Part shown: positions 7,839-17,063 of the stretch, in pieces
Numbering within the stretch: position 1 is the first letter of the stretch
Layout of the letters: every line of letters starts with the position of its first letter
Virus record (IMG/VR): IMGVR_UViG_3300034121_000350
Location: 1-38,424 of that record
DNA length: 38,424 nt
From: a virus
Direction: 5' to 3' (one strand)
Program-made: the position numbers and the translations under genes
Notes under the pieces: model-generated
Databases searched by the model: none
Told to the model about the DNA's origin: nothing
What the model saw: only the letters and a program-made list of their open reading frames with translations

Positions 7839-8719
7839 TTTCTGTTCACGTATTTATCCTGCATGACGCTATGCAGGTTGTACCACATCTGTCTTCCGTG
7901 CTTACGATACAATCCACGAATGTATCGATCGTAAGATTCAAACCATGTCAGCTTGATCAGCCGATGTTGACGCAGGTCACCATACAGGCAGACGATAGGC
8001 AGATGCTTTGCAACATCGTGCAGTCCCTTGTATTCATGGCCCTGTCCGTAGAAAGACATTCGGTGATCGGGTAGTTCTATGTTAAGACATGACAGCGCAC
8101 TCGCCAAACGCAACTCGTCGGGAATGTCGTTGCCCCAAGGTTCCTTCAGATCGCTCTGCTGATAATTAACGTGCAACGCTAACTTGAATATCTGCGCTAC
8201 CTTCTTGGAAGGTTTGCGAATCCACATCCACGAACTCTGCACGCCGTAGTAGGTGGCATCGTTCTTCAGTTCACACACGCGTTTGATGGTAGCGTTCGTT
8301 GCCCACGGTGTGTATTCAATCGTATCGTGTTCGCCTCCCTTGCCTTTCACTTCAATGGCGAAGTCGTGCTTCGTCAATGCGTCAAGGTGTGGCGTGATGT
8401 CAGCAATCACCAAAGAGTCGGCATCCATGAACAGCCAATCGCCCTTGGGAAGAATCTCGTACACGTTGACCTTCAATGTCCCTGGCCCCTGCTTGTACCA
8501 TTCGGAATCCAACTGATGGACCTTCGTGAACAAAGCGTGATCTACACGCAGACCTTCACCTGCCCACAGATGGACAGGAACATTCGGTGAATGCTCACGC
8601 AGCGTCAGCGCAAGGTTCTCCGCAGCCTGTGCATATCCTCTGCGACCATACGCGAAAATGGCAATGGCAGGGGAAACTCCCCTGCCCTTTGCCTCTTCGT
8701 TGTTCACCGCGTCAATCAT
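7835..8719 (-). CDS. Glycosyltransferase with DxD motif inside the virion operon
   Basis: The 294-residue protein has a Rossmann-like start ('AIAIFAYGRRGYAQAAE', residues 18-34) and 'GDWLFMDADSLV' at 93-104, where MDAD is the metal/nucleotide-sugar DxD motif of GT-A enzymes. A later 'GQGHEYKGLHD' could form the acceptor side. It lies between the probable tail-tube and portal genes, so it may glycosylate a virion protein, though DNA or host surface sugars are also possible acceptors. The closest named family is uncertain (GT8/GT2-like). Confidence 0.65.
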   Translation of the reverse strand: MIDAVNNEEAKGRGVSPAIAIFAYGRRGYAQAAENLALTLREHSPNVPVHLWAGEGLRVDHALFTKVHQLDSEWYKQGPGTLKVNVYEILPKGDWLFMDADSLVIADITPHLDALTKHDFAIEVKGKGGEHDTIEYTPWATNATIKRVCELKNDATYYGVQSSWMWIRKPSKKVAQIFKLALHVNYQQSDLKEPWGNDIPDELRLASALSCLNIELPDHRMSFYGQGHEYKGLHDVAKHLPIVCLYGDLRQHRLIKLTWFESYDRYIRGLYRKHGRQMWYNLHSVMQDKYVNRK

Positions 8720-9270
8720 CCGAAGATGTTGCCTGGTGCATCGTATGGTACAGGGTCATCCTGCGAACGCCAAGCAATCGTTCCGGCGATCCGCTGTGCC
8801 TCGCTGTTGGTGTTTCCACCAGCGCGGTTAGCGGTCATCGTCACGTACTGGGTGACGTAGGACACACGATTCTCAGCGCACTCATAAAGCAAAGCACCAC
8901 CGAATCGCTGTGACTTGATGGTGTTGTACCACTCCACCACTTCTTTGCTGACCTTGGCATCCTCAAAGGACACGGTGCGGTCAGCGTTAATGGTGATGGT
9001 AGTACCACAGGCAGTAACAGGATCGATCGTGATGGGCGATGCGTCATCGAATCCGGCCTTGATGCCGCTGATGATGATCAGTTCGCCACTGTCGATCAGA
9101 GCCTGTACTTCCTCCGCGTCACTTGGGTCAACAAGTTCAGCACCGCATGACAGCAGTCCGATGGAACTGATGCCGCTCAGGTAGTACTCTTTCGTATCGC
9201 AGCCGCTCTGCGCCGGATACGCCTCGTAGTCGTAACAGTAGTAGGGTTTGGGGCAGTCGTTAATAGCCAT
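8716..9270 (-). CDS. Probable major tail tube protein
   Basis: The 184-residue protein is beta-rich with a central helix ('SKEVVEWYNTIKS', about 106-118) and a C-terminal strand region ('VTQYVTMTANRAGG' near 135). Size and the strand-helix-strand layout resemble siphovirus tail tube proteins. It has an unusually Cys-rich N-terminus. It sits after the fibre genes and before portal, away from the tail chaperones. A baseplate or decoration protein is an alternative. Confidence 0.45.
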   Translation of the reverse strand: MAINDCPKPYYCYDYEAYPAQSGCDTKEYYLSGISSIGLLSCGAELVDPSDAEEVQALIDSGELIIISGIKAGFDDASPITIDPVTACGTTITINADRTVSFEDAKVSKEVVEWYNTIKSQRFGGALLYECAENRVSYVTQYVTMTANRAGGNTNSEAQRIAGTIAWRSQDDPVPYDAPGNIFG

Positions 9271-9356
9271 GACGTTAGCCAGGTTTACGTGTTTAGCACC
9301 AGCATTATCTGCCCCTTGGTGCGAAACGGGCGGAACGACGAACTCTTCAAAGGTAG
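9271..9356 (-). promoter_or_regulatory. Intergenic leader before the tail-tube-like gene
   Basis: The 86-bp gap is one of the few late-region spacings. It holds TACCTTTG (9346-9353), a match to the TAnnTTTG -7 box, right after the upstream stop. No TTG lies 17-21 bp upstream, so promoter status is uncertain. Confidence 0.25.
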
Positions 9357-9836
9357 TTAAACGGTCACCAATACGTAGCGTACTGATACGGTCAACGTGA
9401 ACGGACCTGGGGCGATAGTTGTAGCTACTTCAATTGCCGCCTGTCCAGCAATGCAAATATTCGCTATCGTACCAAAACTCAAATATTCCAAGGGATTTAC
9501 GTCATTCCACGTTACTGACAGCTCATCCTGAGAGGATCCGATTTGAATGCTTGCAAGAATTCCAGTTGGTGATGCCGATTCGTACTTCGCAAACGCACCC
9601 GGAAGGAATACTGCCACCTTCCCAGCGGCAACGCTGAACATCGGGATTGTGTTCAATCCAATTACATCCGCTTCCGTGTACACGCCTTGGTGGACAAGAA
9701 CGTTCACACCGTTGACAGCACCAGCACGAATGTTGAAATCGTTCCACGTTCCAGCAATGTTGCGCTGAAAGTACAGCAGGTCTGTTGCTTGCAAGTCCCC
9801 GCCATCGGGCAGGTCTTCGATGAACTGATCAGCCAT
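9357..9836 (-). CDS. Short tail fibre / tip protein B
   Basis: The 159-residue protein starts with 'IEDLPDGGDLQATDLLYFQ' (residues 5-23), an N-terminal pattern common in phage fibre proteins (I..LP....L...D.L...). The rest is beta-rich and hydrophobic. It is a distant paralogue of the gene just upstream, whose start shares 'LQDGDLLY'. The pair probably forms short fibres or a fibre tip. Confidence 0.55.
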   Translation of the reverse strand: MADQFIEDLPDGGDLQATDLLYFQRNIAGTWNDFNIRAGAVNGVNVLVHQGVYTEADVIGLNTIPMFSVAAGKVAVFLPGAFAKYESASPTGILASIQIGSSQDELSVTWNDVNPLEYLSFGTIANICIAGQAAIEVATTIAPGPFTLTVSVRYVLVTV

Positions 9837-10317
9837 TGTGTACGCTGTAATAGACGATTACCTTCATGTCGTAATCACCAGTCGTTGGGTCAGCAAGATC
9901 TGCAGTAGAAAGATAAAGGCCCGCGCCAGCGGTAAGCGGCGCACCAAGCATAGTCATCACGTTGCCATCGCCTGACGCTCCCATTCCAATAGCTGATCCG
10001 TAGTATTGTCCAATTCCCACATCGTAAAGCCATAGGTCACCAGTCGAAAGATAGTCCGTAGTCCCGTTGATGTATTGGAAGAATACCATCACAGGCAGCA
10101 GCACCTGCGATGCCGATGGTGCGGGAACAACGATCACAGGTGTCGTGCCTATGGTGAGAACGTCAGCACTTGCAATCACGGTCTGAAAGGATTGGATTCG
10201 TCCGGCAAACGTTGCCGCGTCAATCTTGTAGTCAGTCGTTCCCCGTACAGCGTACAGCAGGTCACCGTCTTGCAGACTGGCTGCGTTCGGGAATTGGTTT
10301 ATCGCGCGATTTGGCAT
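9829..10317 (-). CDS. Short tail fibre / tip protein A
   Basis: The 162-residue protein starts MPNRAINQFPNAASLQDGDL, the fibre N-terminal pattern, followed by 'TTDYKIDAATF' near residue 28. The rest is strand-rich with glycine loops. I chose ATG 10317 because it follows the upstream stop by 11 bases and begins the conserved motif; a longer in-frame ATG at 10446 lies inside the upstream gene and gives low-complexity Arg-rich sequence. Confidence 0.6.
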   Translation of the reverse strand: MPNRAINQFPNAASLQDGDLLYAVRGTTDYKIDAATFAGRIQSFQTVIASADVLTIGTTPVIVVPAPSASQVLLPVMVFFQYINGTTDYLSTGDLWLYDVGIGQYYGSAIGMGASGDGNVMTMLGAPLTAGAGLYLSTADLADPTTGDYDMKVIVYYSVHNG

Positions 10318-10328
10318 TGTCGTTTCGG

Positions 10329-11549
10329 TTAGTGTAGTGCAATTCGTCCGCCTGTCTGCAACGTCACGTAGTCTTCGTTCGGCCCTCTGCGCTGAACCAA
10401 GAAGTTCGGTGGTGGCACGCAGCCCGCCGTGTTCTCTTCGCCGCACATCACGTTGCGGAACAACTCCTGCTTGGGTCTCACCTTCATCTCCACGCCGCCA
10501 GTTGCATCAAAGATATCGCTGTACGTGGGACTCACTTCGTCAGCATCGATGAAGTATTCCTGCTGACCGATGTAGAAGTGATTGAAGACGGGCAACGCTG
10601 CAACGAACGGCATCGCGTATTCGTTCTGCAAGTCTATCCTCAAATCGTAGATGGTCTGTCTGTCGATGTAGTGGCGCATATTCCTGCCATTGCTTCGACG
10701 CTCTTCGCTCACGTCGAACTGCCACGTAGGTCGCACCAGCTTCGCCATCGCTCTCAGCATCGGCGTGAACAACGAAGGAAAGCCCAACGCATCATTGTCG
10801 TTGCACGCTCTGAACAGCAACGTGCAGTCCGTGTTCGTGATCACCTGAAATACCTGCGAATCGAATCCAGCGGGAATGTCGCAGTCGCTCACGTTCAGAT
10901 AGAAGCAGCCCGTCACTCCGGTCTCGTCCATCGGTATCGACAGCACCACCCAGTCGTTGACGAACGTGAACCACTGCGGGTCTGTATCCCAATCCGTTTG
11001 GAATACCTGTACGCCTTGATCGTCATACATCGTGACGGTCAGGTCGTTGTTCGCCTCATACAGATTGACACCGTTGAAGAACAGACAGGCCAGCGTTTCC
11101 TCAGTCACAGGACTAATCTCAAGGCCATTGGTTCCCGTTGCTGTGAAAACAAAGAAGTGAATACCAGGCGAACTGATGAATGCTTGGAATCCACCAATCG
11201 TCACGTTCATCGTGCCGATCAGCAAACTGAAGTTCAGCCTCAGTTCGTAGCGTTCGTTGAAGATTGGCGTGAACGATATCTCTTCGAGGATGCTGCTGTA
11301 ATCTCCCGCCCCTGTGACGCAGATACCTTCCTCGCTCAACTGCCAGTTGCCGCTGTCTTTCCAGTTCCCCTGGTAGGTGGTACTGCTGAACAGCAATGGT
11401 GAATCTGCACAGGCATACGCTCTGAAGCAGACTTCGATGAAGTCGCTGTCAGCTATCAACGTCGAAGGAACCAGCGGGTCGCACAGACAGCCTTGCAGCG
11501 TGCTGCCCGTAAGGTTCACGGGTTGATTCGGAATCGTTACAATGCTCAT
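10329..11549 (-). CDS. Tail-tip / baseplate protein with jelly-roll-like domains
   Basis: The 406-residue protein is almost wholly beta-strand, with 'NWQLSEEGICV', 'YELRLNFSL' and 'TVTMYDDQGVQVF' segments typical of carbohydrate-binding jelly rolls. The final third has aromatic-rich strands. It ends 'YVTLQTGGRIALH', like the putative capsid extension at 2372. Its place after the tape measure and large tail gene suggests a tail-tip or receptor-binding role. Confidence 0.55.
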   Translation of the reverse strand: MSIVTIPNQPVNLTGSTLQGCLCDPLVPSTLIADSDFIEVCFRAYACADSPLLFSSTTYQGNWKDSGNWQLSEEGICVTGAGDYSSILEEISFTPIFNERYELRLNFSLLIGTMNVTIGGFQAFISSPGIHFFVFTATGTNGLEISPVTEETLACLFFNGVNLYEANNDLTVTMYDDQGVQVFQTDWDTDPQWFTFVNDWVVLSIPMDETGVTGCFYLNVSDCDIPAGFDSQVFQVITNTDCTLLFRACNDNDALGFPSLFTPMLRAMAKLVRPTWQFDVSEERRSNGRNMRHYIDRQTIYDLRIDLQNEYAMPFVAALPVFNHFYIGQQEYFIDADEVSPTYSDIFDATGGVEMKVRPKQELFRNVMCGEENTAGCVPPPNFLVQRRGPNEDYVTLQTGGRIALH

Positions 11550-13465
11550 GGCTGTTCAGCTATAACTTCCCACGTGCAAGCCCCTGTTGATACGTTTCGC
11601 TTCGCGTTGCCCACCCATCCGCTGGTCAGCACTTCACTCGTCGGACTGATCTCAATCGAATTCCGTGGGCCGCTCGTCAAAGATAGCCACGTCGAAAGGT
11701 CAAGGTGTCTGTCGAACGTATACTTCAGTATCGGTCCCTTGCCCAGCCCCGTGATGTAGCCACCTGCGTTGTCGAACAGCAGGATGATGTAACTCGGTTC
11801 GCGAATCGACATCGTGATTACGGGTGATTGTTCGGGTCCGCTGCCGCTTACTTCGTAGTAGGTGTTGGCCGTCATGAATCGGTACGATACGACCAGGTAG
11901 TCACCCGTATTCAGCACAGTAGCATACGGGAAGAAGATGTTGTACTGTCCGACCTGGTAGAAATAGTTGGACCCGAACGTCTGCGTGTCAATTAGTGTAG
12001 CCGTGGAATCGAATCGCTCCACCTTGTACTCAATCCTTCCTTGCAGAAAGAAGTTCGCGCCCTCACCTGCTCTGTAATTCAGATTCGAAATCACTCGCCA
12101 CGCGAAGTTGATTTCAAAGTAATAGAACGCCGTCACCGTTGACGTGTAGTTCACGAACGGTGTGAAGTACGCACTCTGCGTGTTCAACGCTGTGATTGGT
12201 ACTGAAGGACCGAAGCCCACGATGAAGTCGCTGAACGGTGTCGGTGCTGAGATGTTACTGCCCACCGGACTCTGCAAGTAGTAGCGAGAAAGGATCTCAC
12301 CATTCAGTATCTTCTCGTTGTACGGCCTTGTCACTCCCGCACCGAAGTCGAATGTCCAAGGTGTAGAGCGAGCGGAAGCAACAGCAGGAGGAACGGAATA
12401 CTGAATCATGAAGACCTTCTCTTCGTAGTCCTCGTTGTTGTTCAGGATCACGTCTTCAATCACGTTCGAATCGCTCACGAACTTGAACTTCAAACCCAGC
12501 TGCTCGCTCGTATTGCAGACTCCGCTGAAGCTATACCGCTCTTCGCCATGCGTGAGCAGCGGGATGTACGGCATCGATAACGGTGTAGCTAATACCTGCT
12601 GAATGAACTCCTCGCTGCCTATCTCCACGCCAGCGTACAGCCTGTCAGCGTCCACCGTTCTCGTCAGGTCTTGGATATCCAACTGCTGAACGCCACCGCC
12701 TGTCGAGAGGAAATAGCTTTCGGGTTCAATCCGTAGGACAGGATTGCCGGACGAATCGCGCTCCGCTGATAGCCACAGATTGTACCTGCCAGCCATGTCC
12801 ATGAACAATTCTTCCCAACTCCATACCACACGCCGTGGCGATGCCGTGAAGGTCCGCAGCATATAGCCATCCATCAGGCAGTACTGCTCCGTATCACTCA
12901 GTCCACCCACCCAGTCGCTGACCAACGTCACTTCGTTGTCGGTGATGTAGGCGATCGCGTGGTTCATTGCGTCCCACCAGTCCCACGCATCACGCGAATC
13001 GGGAAGCAGCGAACTCGTCTGCGGGTCGTGCAGCAGAATCGCGAACGTGCTGACAGGTGCAAGAGCAAGACCGTTCTTCGTCAGTTCAGCAGTCGGTGAT
13101 ATAGGTATCGCCTTGTTGTTGATCACCCTTGCACCCAGCGCATCGTCAACCACAGGAACAGCGACTTCGCACCTGGTCAGGTTCCACTCTGCATCAGCTA
13201 AGATGATCACACCGCGAGCGCAGATGTTCGTTGTGCCAGCGCAGTCCTGCAATGCCTGGTAGTTGATGATCTGACAGAATCCGTTCTGCTCGTACATCTC
13301 CTTCAGCATCTCGTAGCCCTGTCCGGTGAAGGTCAGGTCGCTGCTGTATTTCACCGATATCAGACGCTCTTTGATATCACGGTCCAACTCCTCCTCGAAG
13401 TCGCTCCATCCCAACGGCTCTTCGACCTGCGTGCCGTTGATGTAGTGGGTGATCGTGCCGTCCAT
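11546..13465 (-). CDS. Large tail-tip / distal tail protein
   Basis: The 639-residue protein overlaps the tape-measure stop by one base and is the first gene after it, the usual slot for distal tail or tail-associated hub proteins. Residues 1-75 include a charged helix ('DFEEELDRDIKERLISVKY'); residues 100-330 look like hub domains with Trp-rich helices ('DAWDWWDAMNHAIAY'); residues 400-600 are strand-rich with 'YRF' and 'YYFEINF' repeats. No enzyme motif was seen. Confidence 0.6.
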   Translation of the reverse strand: MDGTITHYINGTQVEEPLGWSDFEEELDRDIKERLISVKYSSDLTFTGQGYEMLKEMYEQNGFCQIINYQALQDCAGTTNICARGVIILADAEWNLTRCEVAVPVVDDALGARVINNKAIPISPTAELTKNGLALAPVSTFAILLHDPQTSSLLPDSRDAWDWWDAMNHAIAYITDNEVTLVSDWVGGLSDTEQYCLMDGYMLRTFTASPRRVVWSWEELFMDMAGRYNLWLSAERDSSGNPVLRIEPESYFLSTGGGVQQLDIQDLTRTVDADRLYAGVEIGSEEFIQQVLATPLSMPYIPLLTHGEERYSFSGVCNTSEQLGLKFKFVSDSNVIEDVILNNNEDYEEKVFMIQYSVPPAVASARSTPWTFDFGAGVTRPYNEKILNGEILSRYYLQSPVGSNISAPTPFSDFIVGFGPSVPITALNTQSAYFTPFVNYTSTVTAFYYFEINFAWRVISNLNYRAGEGANFFLQGRIEYKVERFDSTATLIDTQTFGSNYFYQVGQYNIFFPYATVLNTGDYLVVSYRFMTANTYYEVSGSGPEQSPVITMSIREPSYIILLFDNAGGYITGLGKGPILKYTFDRHLDLSTWLSLTSGPRNSIEISPTSEVLTSGWVGNAKRNVSTGACTWEVIAEQP

Positions 13466-15990
13466 CAGTAGTACCGTTTGTTGCTGGTCCGCGCCCGTGT
13501 GTTGTGCACCATCTCTTCAAGCAGCTTGTTCGTCCTGCGCTGCTCTCTGCTCTGCGCCATTTGGCTCTCCACGATGTTCTTGTCGAACATCCTTGGCAGC
13601 GTGATGGATGCAGCCATCCTTTGTCCCATGTCCGTCTGCACGAACTTCACAGCACGTTCGTCATCGTTGTATCGCAGAGACTCGATCGCAGGAAGGATGT
13701 AGTTGTTGTCGAGATAGCGGTCCCAGTTACCGTCTTCCATTGCTTGCATCTCGTCGTAGTACTTTGCGTTCGTCTTGCCTGTCACCACTCGCTCGCCGTA
13801 GTCCAGCCGTCGAAGGAATCCATCGCGACCACTCCACATCGGTCTGCTGCCATCGCCACCGACGAAATCATCGCCTTTGTAGTTGCCTAAGATGCTCGAC
13901 TTCACAGCGGCAAACAGCCCCTTGATAATCGCCGTAACAGCAATACCAGCGATGATACCAGCGGCAGGGTTTCCGGTCGAGAATCCCAATGCTATTGCAC
14001 CCGTCTGTGCATTGACAGCATTCAGCAAGACTATCTTTTCCACCGTGTCGAGCAATAGCACCAATAGCTGTTTAGCAGCTTCCTCTTGCAGCCCCTTTCC
14101 CTCTGCTGCTGATTGGACGAGAGTCGCAAGACTTTGTTCGGCGAAACTTTTAACCAGATCAAGATTCGCCTGTTGCAACGCTGCCCGCTGTTCCGCAGCA
14201 GCAGTCTCGGCATCGATTCGCTTCTGCTCTTCAGTAGTCACTATTGCGGTCAAGTCCTTCTGCGCCTGTTCAGTAAGCTTCCGAATCGTTTCGTTCCGCT
14301 CCTCCAGGTTCTCAATGGATTTCTCAGCCAGTTCAACGTCTGCATCCAACTTCTCCAGTATCGCTTCACGCTCCAACTCGGTATCGTCAAGAAGCGTCTT
14401 TCTTAGCTGCTCTCTGCCCTCTTCACGCTCCTTCTGCAACTCTTCCGCTGCCTTCTGCCTGACCTGGGTCAACTCTTGCTGCTTGGCCGTTTCAATCTGA
14501 ACCAAGATGTTCGCTTCCTGCTGTGCGATAGCAGCCTCAGCACCAGGTGGCGATGCTTCACGCAACTTCTGAATCCCTTCCTGTGCTACATTCTGAAGGT
14601 CTGCGTACTTCTTCTCCGTTGCCGTGATCTCCTTCTCACCATCGGTCTGCGTTCGTGCCAGTCTATCATCAGCCAGTCCGTTCAGCACGTCATCCAACTT
14701 CGCCTGTGCTTGCACTCTTTGCTCTGCGTTCTTCGCCTCCTGCTCTTCTGCTTTCTTCCTTGCCTCCCTTGCCTTCTGCCGGAGTGCTTCCTTCCTTGCC
14801 TCTTCTTGTGCGACGATGTTTTCCCTTCGTACAGCTACCTTCTCCGTTAATGCGACTGATGATGCCTCTGCATTTTCCAAAGCAACTTCAGTCGCGTTGA
14901 TCTGCTGATTGATTGCGTCACTCACTTCGCCCTTGTCAGCCTTTTCTCTTGCTGCTTGCGCCTTTAGCAATGCCAATTCAGCCGTTAGCTGAAGCCTCTT
15001 AAGGTTCAAGTTTGCGTTCTCCAACGTGGTCAACTTATCTGCAATGACCAGTCGTTCCTCTGCCGTCAAGTTCGTGTTGCGAAGTTGTGCCAGCAGCTTT
15101 GCCTGTTGCGTTTCGTTCTGCGCTACTGCCTTGTTCACGCCCAGCTGCGTTTCCTCCAGCGTGTCCTGTGTCTCAGCGACGAACTGCCCGAATCGAAATG
15201 ATTCCTTCAGATCTTCTGCGCCAATGCCCAAGCTATCCAATATCGCACCGATTGGCGTGAGACTATTAACTACGAACGTGATGCTGTCACCAATGCCGTC
15301 AACGATATCACCGATGATGGTTCCTTCACCAGCAAACGCACCAAAGAAGTCCTTCGCATTATCGAACGCCTTGGACAGACCACCGCTCAACTTGTCGAAC
15401 GCCACGCCAGCACCGATGCCCAGTCCCTGCACAGCAGTAGCACCAGCATCGAAATTCGTTATCACCTTGAACAGTCCAGCACCAACGGCAGCAGCAGCGA
15501 TGCCGACCGGACCTAACGCAGTCGCAATACCACCGATGCCTGGTATCGACTGAACCACTCCGCCGATGCTCTTCTTGATTTCTCCGAATGCTGCCGATGC
15601 ACTTTTACCTGCGCCGCTGAAGACGCTGCCGATGCCGCTGCTCAGTCCCTTGAATGACGTGAGCGACTTCCCTGCGTTGGCGATGCTCGTCTTCGCATTT
15701 GAGGCGAACGTCTTGATGCTCGCACCTGCCCGTTCGAAGAAGCTGCTGCTCTTCTTGACTTCCGTGTTCAGTTCCTCCGTTCCTTCCGCTGCTTCCTTCG
15801 CGCTCTCAGCAGCCGCGTCGAACTTGTCAGCAAGACTGCCCGTGGTATTCGACAGCTTCTGCTCCGTCTTGTCAAGGTTCTTCGCCAGTCCTTCAGCTTC
15901 CTTCAGCTTGTCGTTGTAGACTTTCACGCCCGACTCAAAGTCGGTCAGATCTGCCGTGAACTTCGTTATGATTACTTGTTCATCTGCCAT
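13465..15990 (-). CDS. Tail tape measure protein
   Basis: The 841-residue protein is the second-longest in the genome apart from none longer, and is mostly helical. Residues 140-190 are hydrophobic and Gly/Ala-rich ('GIGGIATALGPVGIAAAAVG'), as in tape measures that insert in the host membrane. Residues 270-600 form long coiled coils rich in K, E, Q and A. A second hydrophobic block lies near 660-700. It directly follows the frameshifted tail chaperones. At about 1.5 Angstrom per residue the tail would be roughly 125 nm, an inference from the family rule. Confidence 0.85.
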   Translation of the reverse strand: MADEQVIITKFTADLTDFESGVKVYNDKLKEAEGLAKNLDKTEQKLSNTTGSLADKFDAAAESAKEAAEGTEELNTEVKKSSSFFERAGASIKTFASNAKTSIANAGKSLTSFKGLSSGIGSVFSGAGKSASAAFGEIKKSIGGVVQSIPGIGGIATALGPVGIAAAAVGAGLFKVITNFDAGATAVQGLGIGAGVAFDKLSGGLSKAFDNAKDFFGAFAGEGTIIGDIVDGIGDSITFVVNSLTPIGAILDSLGIGAEDLKESFRFGQFVAETQDTLEETQLGVNKAVAQNETQQAKLLAQLRNTNLTAEERLVIADKLTTLENANLNLKRLQLTAELALLKAQAAREKADKGEVSDAINQQINATEVALENAEASSVALTEKVAVRRENIVAQEEARKEALRQKAREARKKAEEQEAKNAEQRVQAQAKLDDVLNGLADDRLARTQTDGEKEITATEKKYADLQNVAQEGIQKLREASPPGAEAAIAQQEANILVQIETAKQQELTQVRQKAAEELQKEREEGREQLRKTLLDDTELEREAILEKLDADVELAEKSIENLEERNETIRKLTEQAQKDLTAIVTTEEQKRIDAETAAAEQRAALQQANLDLVKSFAEQSLATLVQSAAEGKGLQEEAAKQLLVLLLDTVEKIVLLNAVNAQTGAIALGFSTGNPAAGIIAGIAVTAIIKGLFAAVKSSILGNYKGDDFVGGDGSRPMWSGRDGFLRRLDYGERVVTGKTNAKYYDEMQAMEDGNWDRYLDNNYILPAIESLRYNDDERAVKFVQTDMGQRMAASITLPRMFDKNIVESQMAQSREQRRTNKLLEEMVHNTRARTSNKRYY

Positions 15991-16303
15991 AGCGTGTCTT
16001 CTTATTAGCCCTGTCCTGTCGTTTCTTTTCGCTCAGTAGCTGCGTGAGATGATGCTCTGCCACCTTCCAGTAGACTCTCATCGGTCCACGCTCCAATACC
16101 TGCACGCGCTCGACATCTCCACCCGCGATCATGAAAGTGAAGTCATCGAATGCCCTCATCGCCTTTACTGCTTGGATTCGTGCATCTGTTTCACCGCCTT
16201 CATCCGTATTCGCGCCAGGGTCCAGGTCATCAACAATTCGTCGAACGCGGCTTCGGTAGTGAGCGATAAGCCGTATAGCCTGCGCCACAATGGCGCGCTG
16301 GTA
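15980..16303 (-). CDS. Tail assembly chaperone, -1 frameshift product (T-part, gpGT-like)
   Basis: This 107-codon frame has no ATG of its own: the first in-frame initiator is a GTG at 16288. It overlaps the upstream gene in the -1 frame, and a T7 run at 16309-16303 gives the slippery site GAT TTT TTT ACC. A slip there would join 166 residues of the upstream protein to 107 here, a 273-residue fusion. The frame ends at the start of the tape measure. In lambda, gpG/gpGT made this way are chaperones for the tape measure; position, frame and slippery site all match. Confidence 0.75.
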   Translation of the reverse strand, partial: YQRAIVAQAIRLIAHYRSRVRRIVDDLDPGANTDEGGETDARIQAVKAMRAFDDFTFMIAGGDVERVQVLERGPMRVYWKVAEHHLTQLLSEKKRQDRANKKTRYGR

Positions 16304-16800
16304 AAAAAATCATGGCCCGCTCTCCCGGCAGACCTAAGCACTTGGATCTTCTCCGTGTGTATCGTTGCATCGAACAGCCGTGGGTCTTCATCTTCCCGTG
16401 CTACGAACAACGCGCACAGGTCGTAAGCGATCTCCTCCGGTATCACTTCGTTCGGTCTGTTGCGTAGTTCACCGACAGCCTGTGTCGCTCTCACCAGTCT
16501 CTTGTTCCGCTCGTCCTGCTTGCTCGTCTTGACTGCCTCAAGTATGTGACCTTCGATCAAGGTGCATAGATCGTCCAGCGTCTTCTGCCCGATGCCAGCA
16601 TCAACCATCCTGTTGCACCGTTCAACGTGCTTCTGTCTGATTGCCGGGAAGTCTGCAAGGTCTTCCCACGTGTAGTACTTCACGCCCTGCCAGGTGTAGG
16701 CCAGCTTCATCCCATCGAATCCCTTTGGCCGAAGCTTCTGCGAATCAATGAAGCTGTGCAGTTGCTTGCCGAACAGCACGAAGAGAATGCGCCCTATCAT
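16165..16800 (-). CDS. Tail assembly chaperone (gpG-like)
   Basis: The 211-residue protein starts at ATG 16800, overlapping the stop of the small membrane protein gene by 4 bases. It is helical, with 'GMKLAYTWQGVKYYTWEDLADF' content near residues 30-50 (a beta hairpin then helix). The next frame begins in its 3' end and is reached by slipping at 16303-16309. Ribosomes that do not slip would make this full product. The gene sits just before the tape measure, as in lambda-type tails. Confidence 0.65.
   Translation of the reverse strand: MIGRILFVLFGKQLHSFIDSQKLRPKGFDGMKLAYTWQGVKYYTWEDLADFPAIRQKHVERCNRMVDAGIGQKTLDDLCTLIEGHILEAVKTSKQDERNKRLVRATQAVGELRNRPNEVIPEEIAYDLCALFVAREDEDPRLFDATIHTEKIQVLRSAGRAGHDFFTSAPLWRRLYGLSLTTEAAFDELLMTWTLARIRMKAVKQMHESKQ
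16303..16309 (-). promoter_or_regulatory. Slippery heptamer TTTTTTT for -1 frameshifting
   Basis: Seven T on the minus strand, aligned as GA[T TTT TTT] in the zero frame, satisfy X XXY YYZ. They are the only such run in the overlap of the two tail chaperone frames. Confidence 0.75.
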
Positions 16801-17063
16801 TGGGTCACGACTGCGTTGATGCCAGCCGCAGCCAGCAAGTAGACAGGCAGTAGCATTGGTTCACATCCAAGCACTAACGCTGTCGGCACGCCCCACACGC
16901 TCACCATGCACACCGGACAGGTGAACGTTGGTTTATGGAAGAACGTAGGCAGCTTCATCCACGCCTTCGTCAGGACGTGCAGTATCATGCCTTCCTGCTG
17001 CGAGGCATACGCACCTTGCGCAACCATCGCCATCAACGCTGCTATCAGTAGATGGTCAACCAT
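16797..17063 (-). CDS. Small membrane protein in the tail region
   Basis: The 88-residue protein has hydrophobic segments at about residues 3-20 and 50-86, with 'FTCPVCMVSVWG' between (residues 47-58). The CPVC pattern recalls DUF1360-type small membrane proteins, but that is weak. Function is unknown; membrane proteins are rare inside tail operons. Confidence 0.55.
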   Translation of the reverse strand: MVDHLLIAALMAMVAQGAYASQQEGMILHVLTKAWMKLPTFFHKPTFTCPVCMVSVWGVPTALVLGCEPMLLPVYLLAAAGINAVVTQ

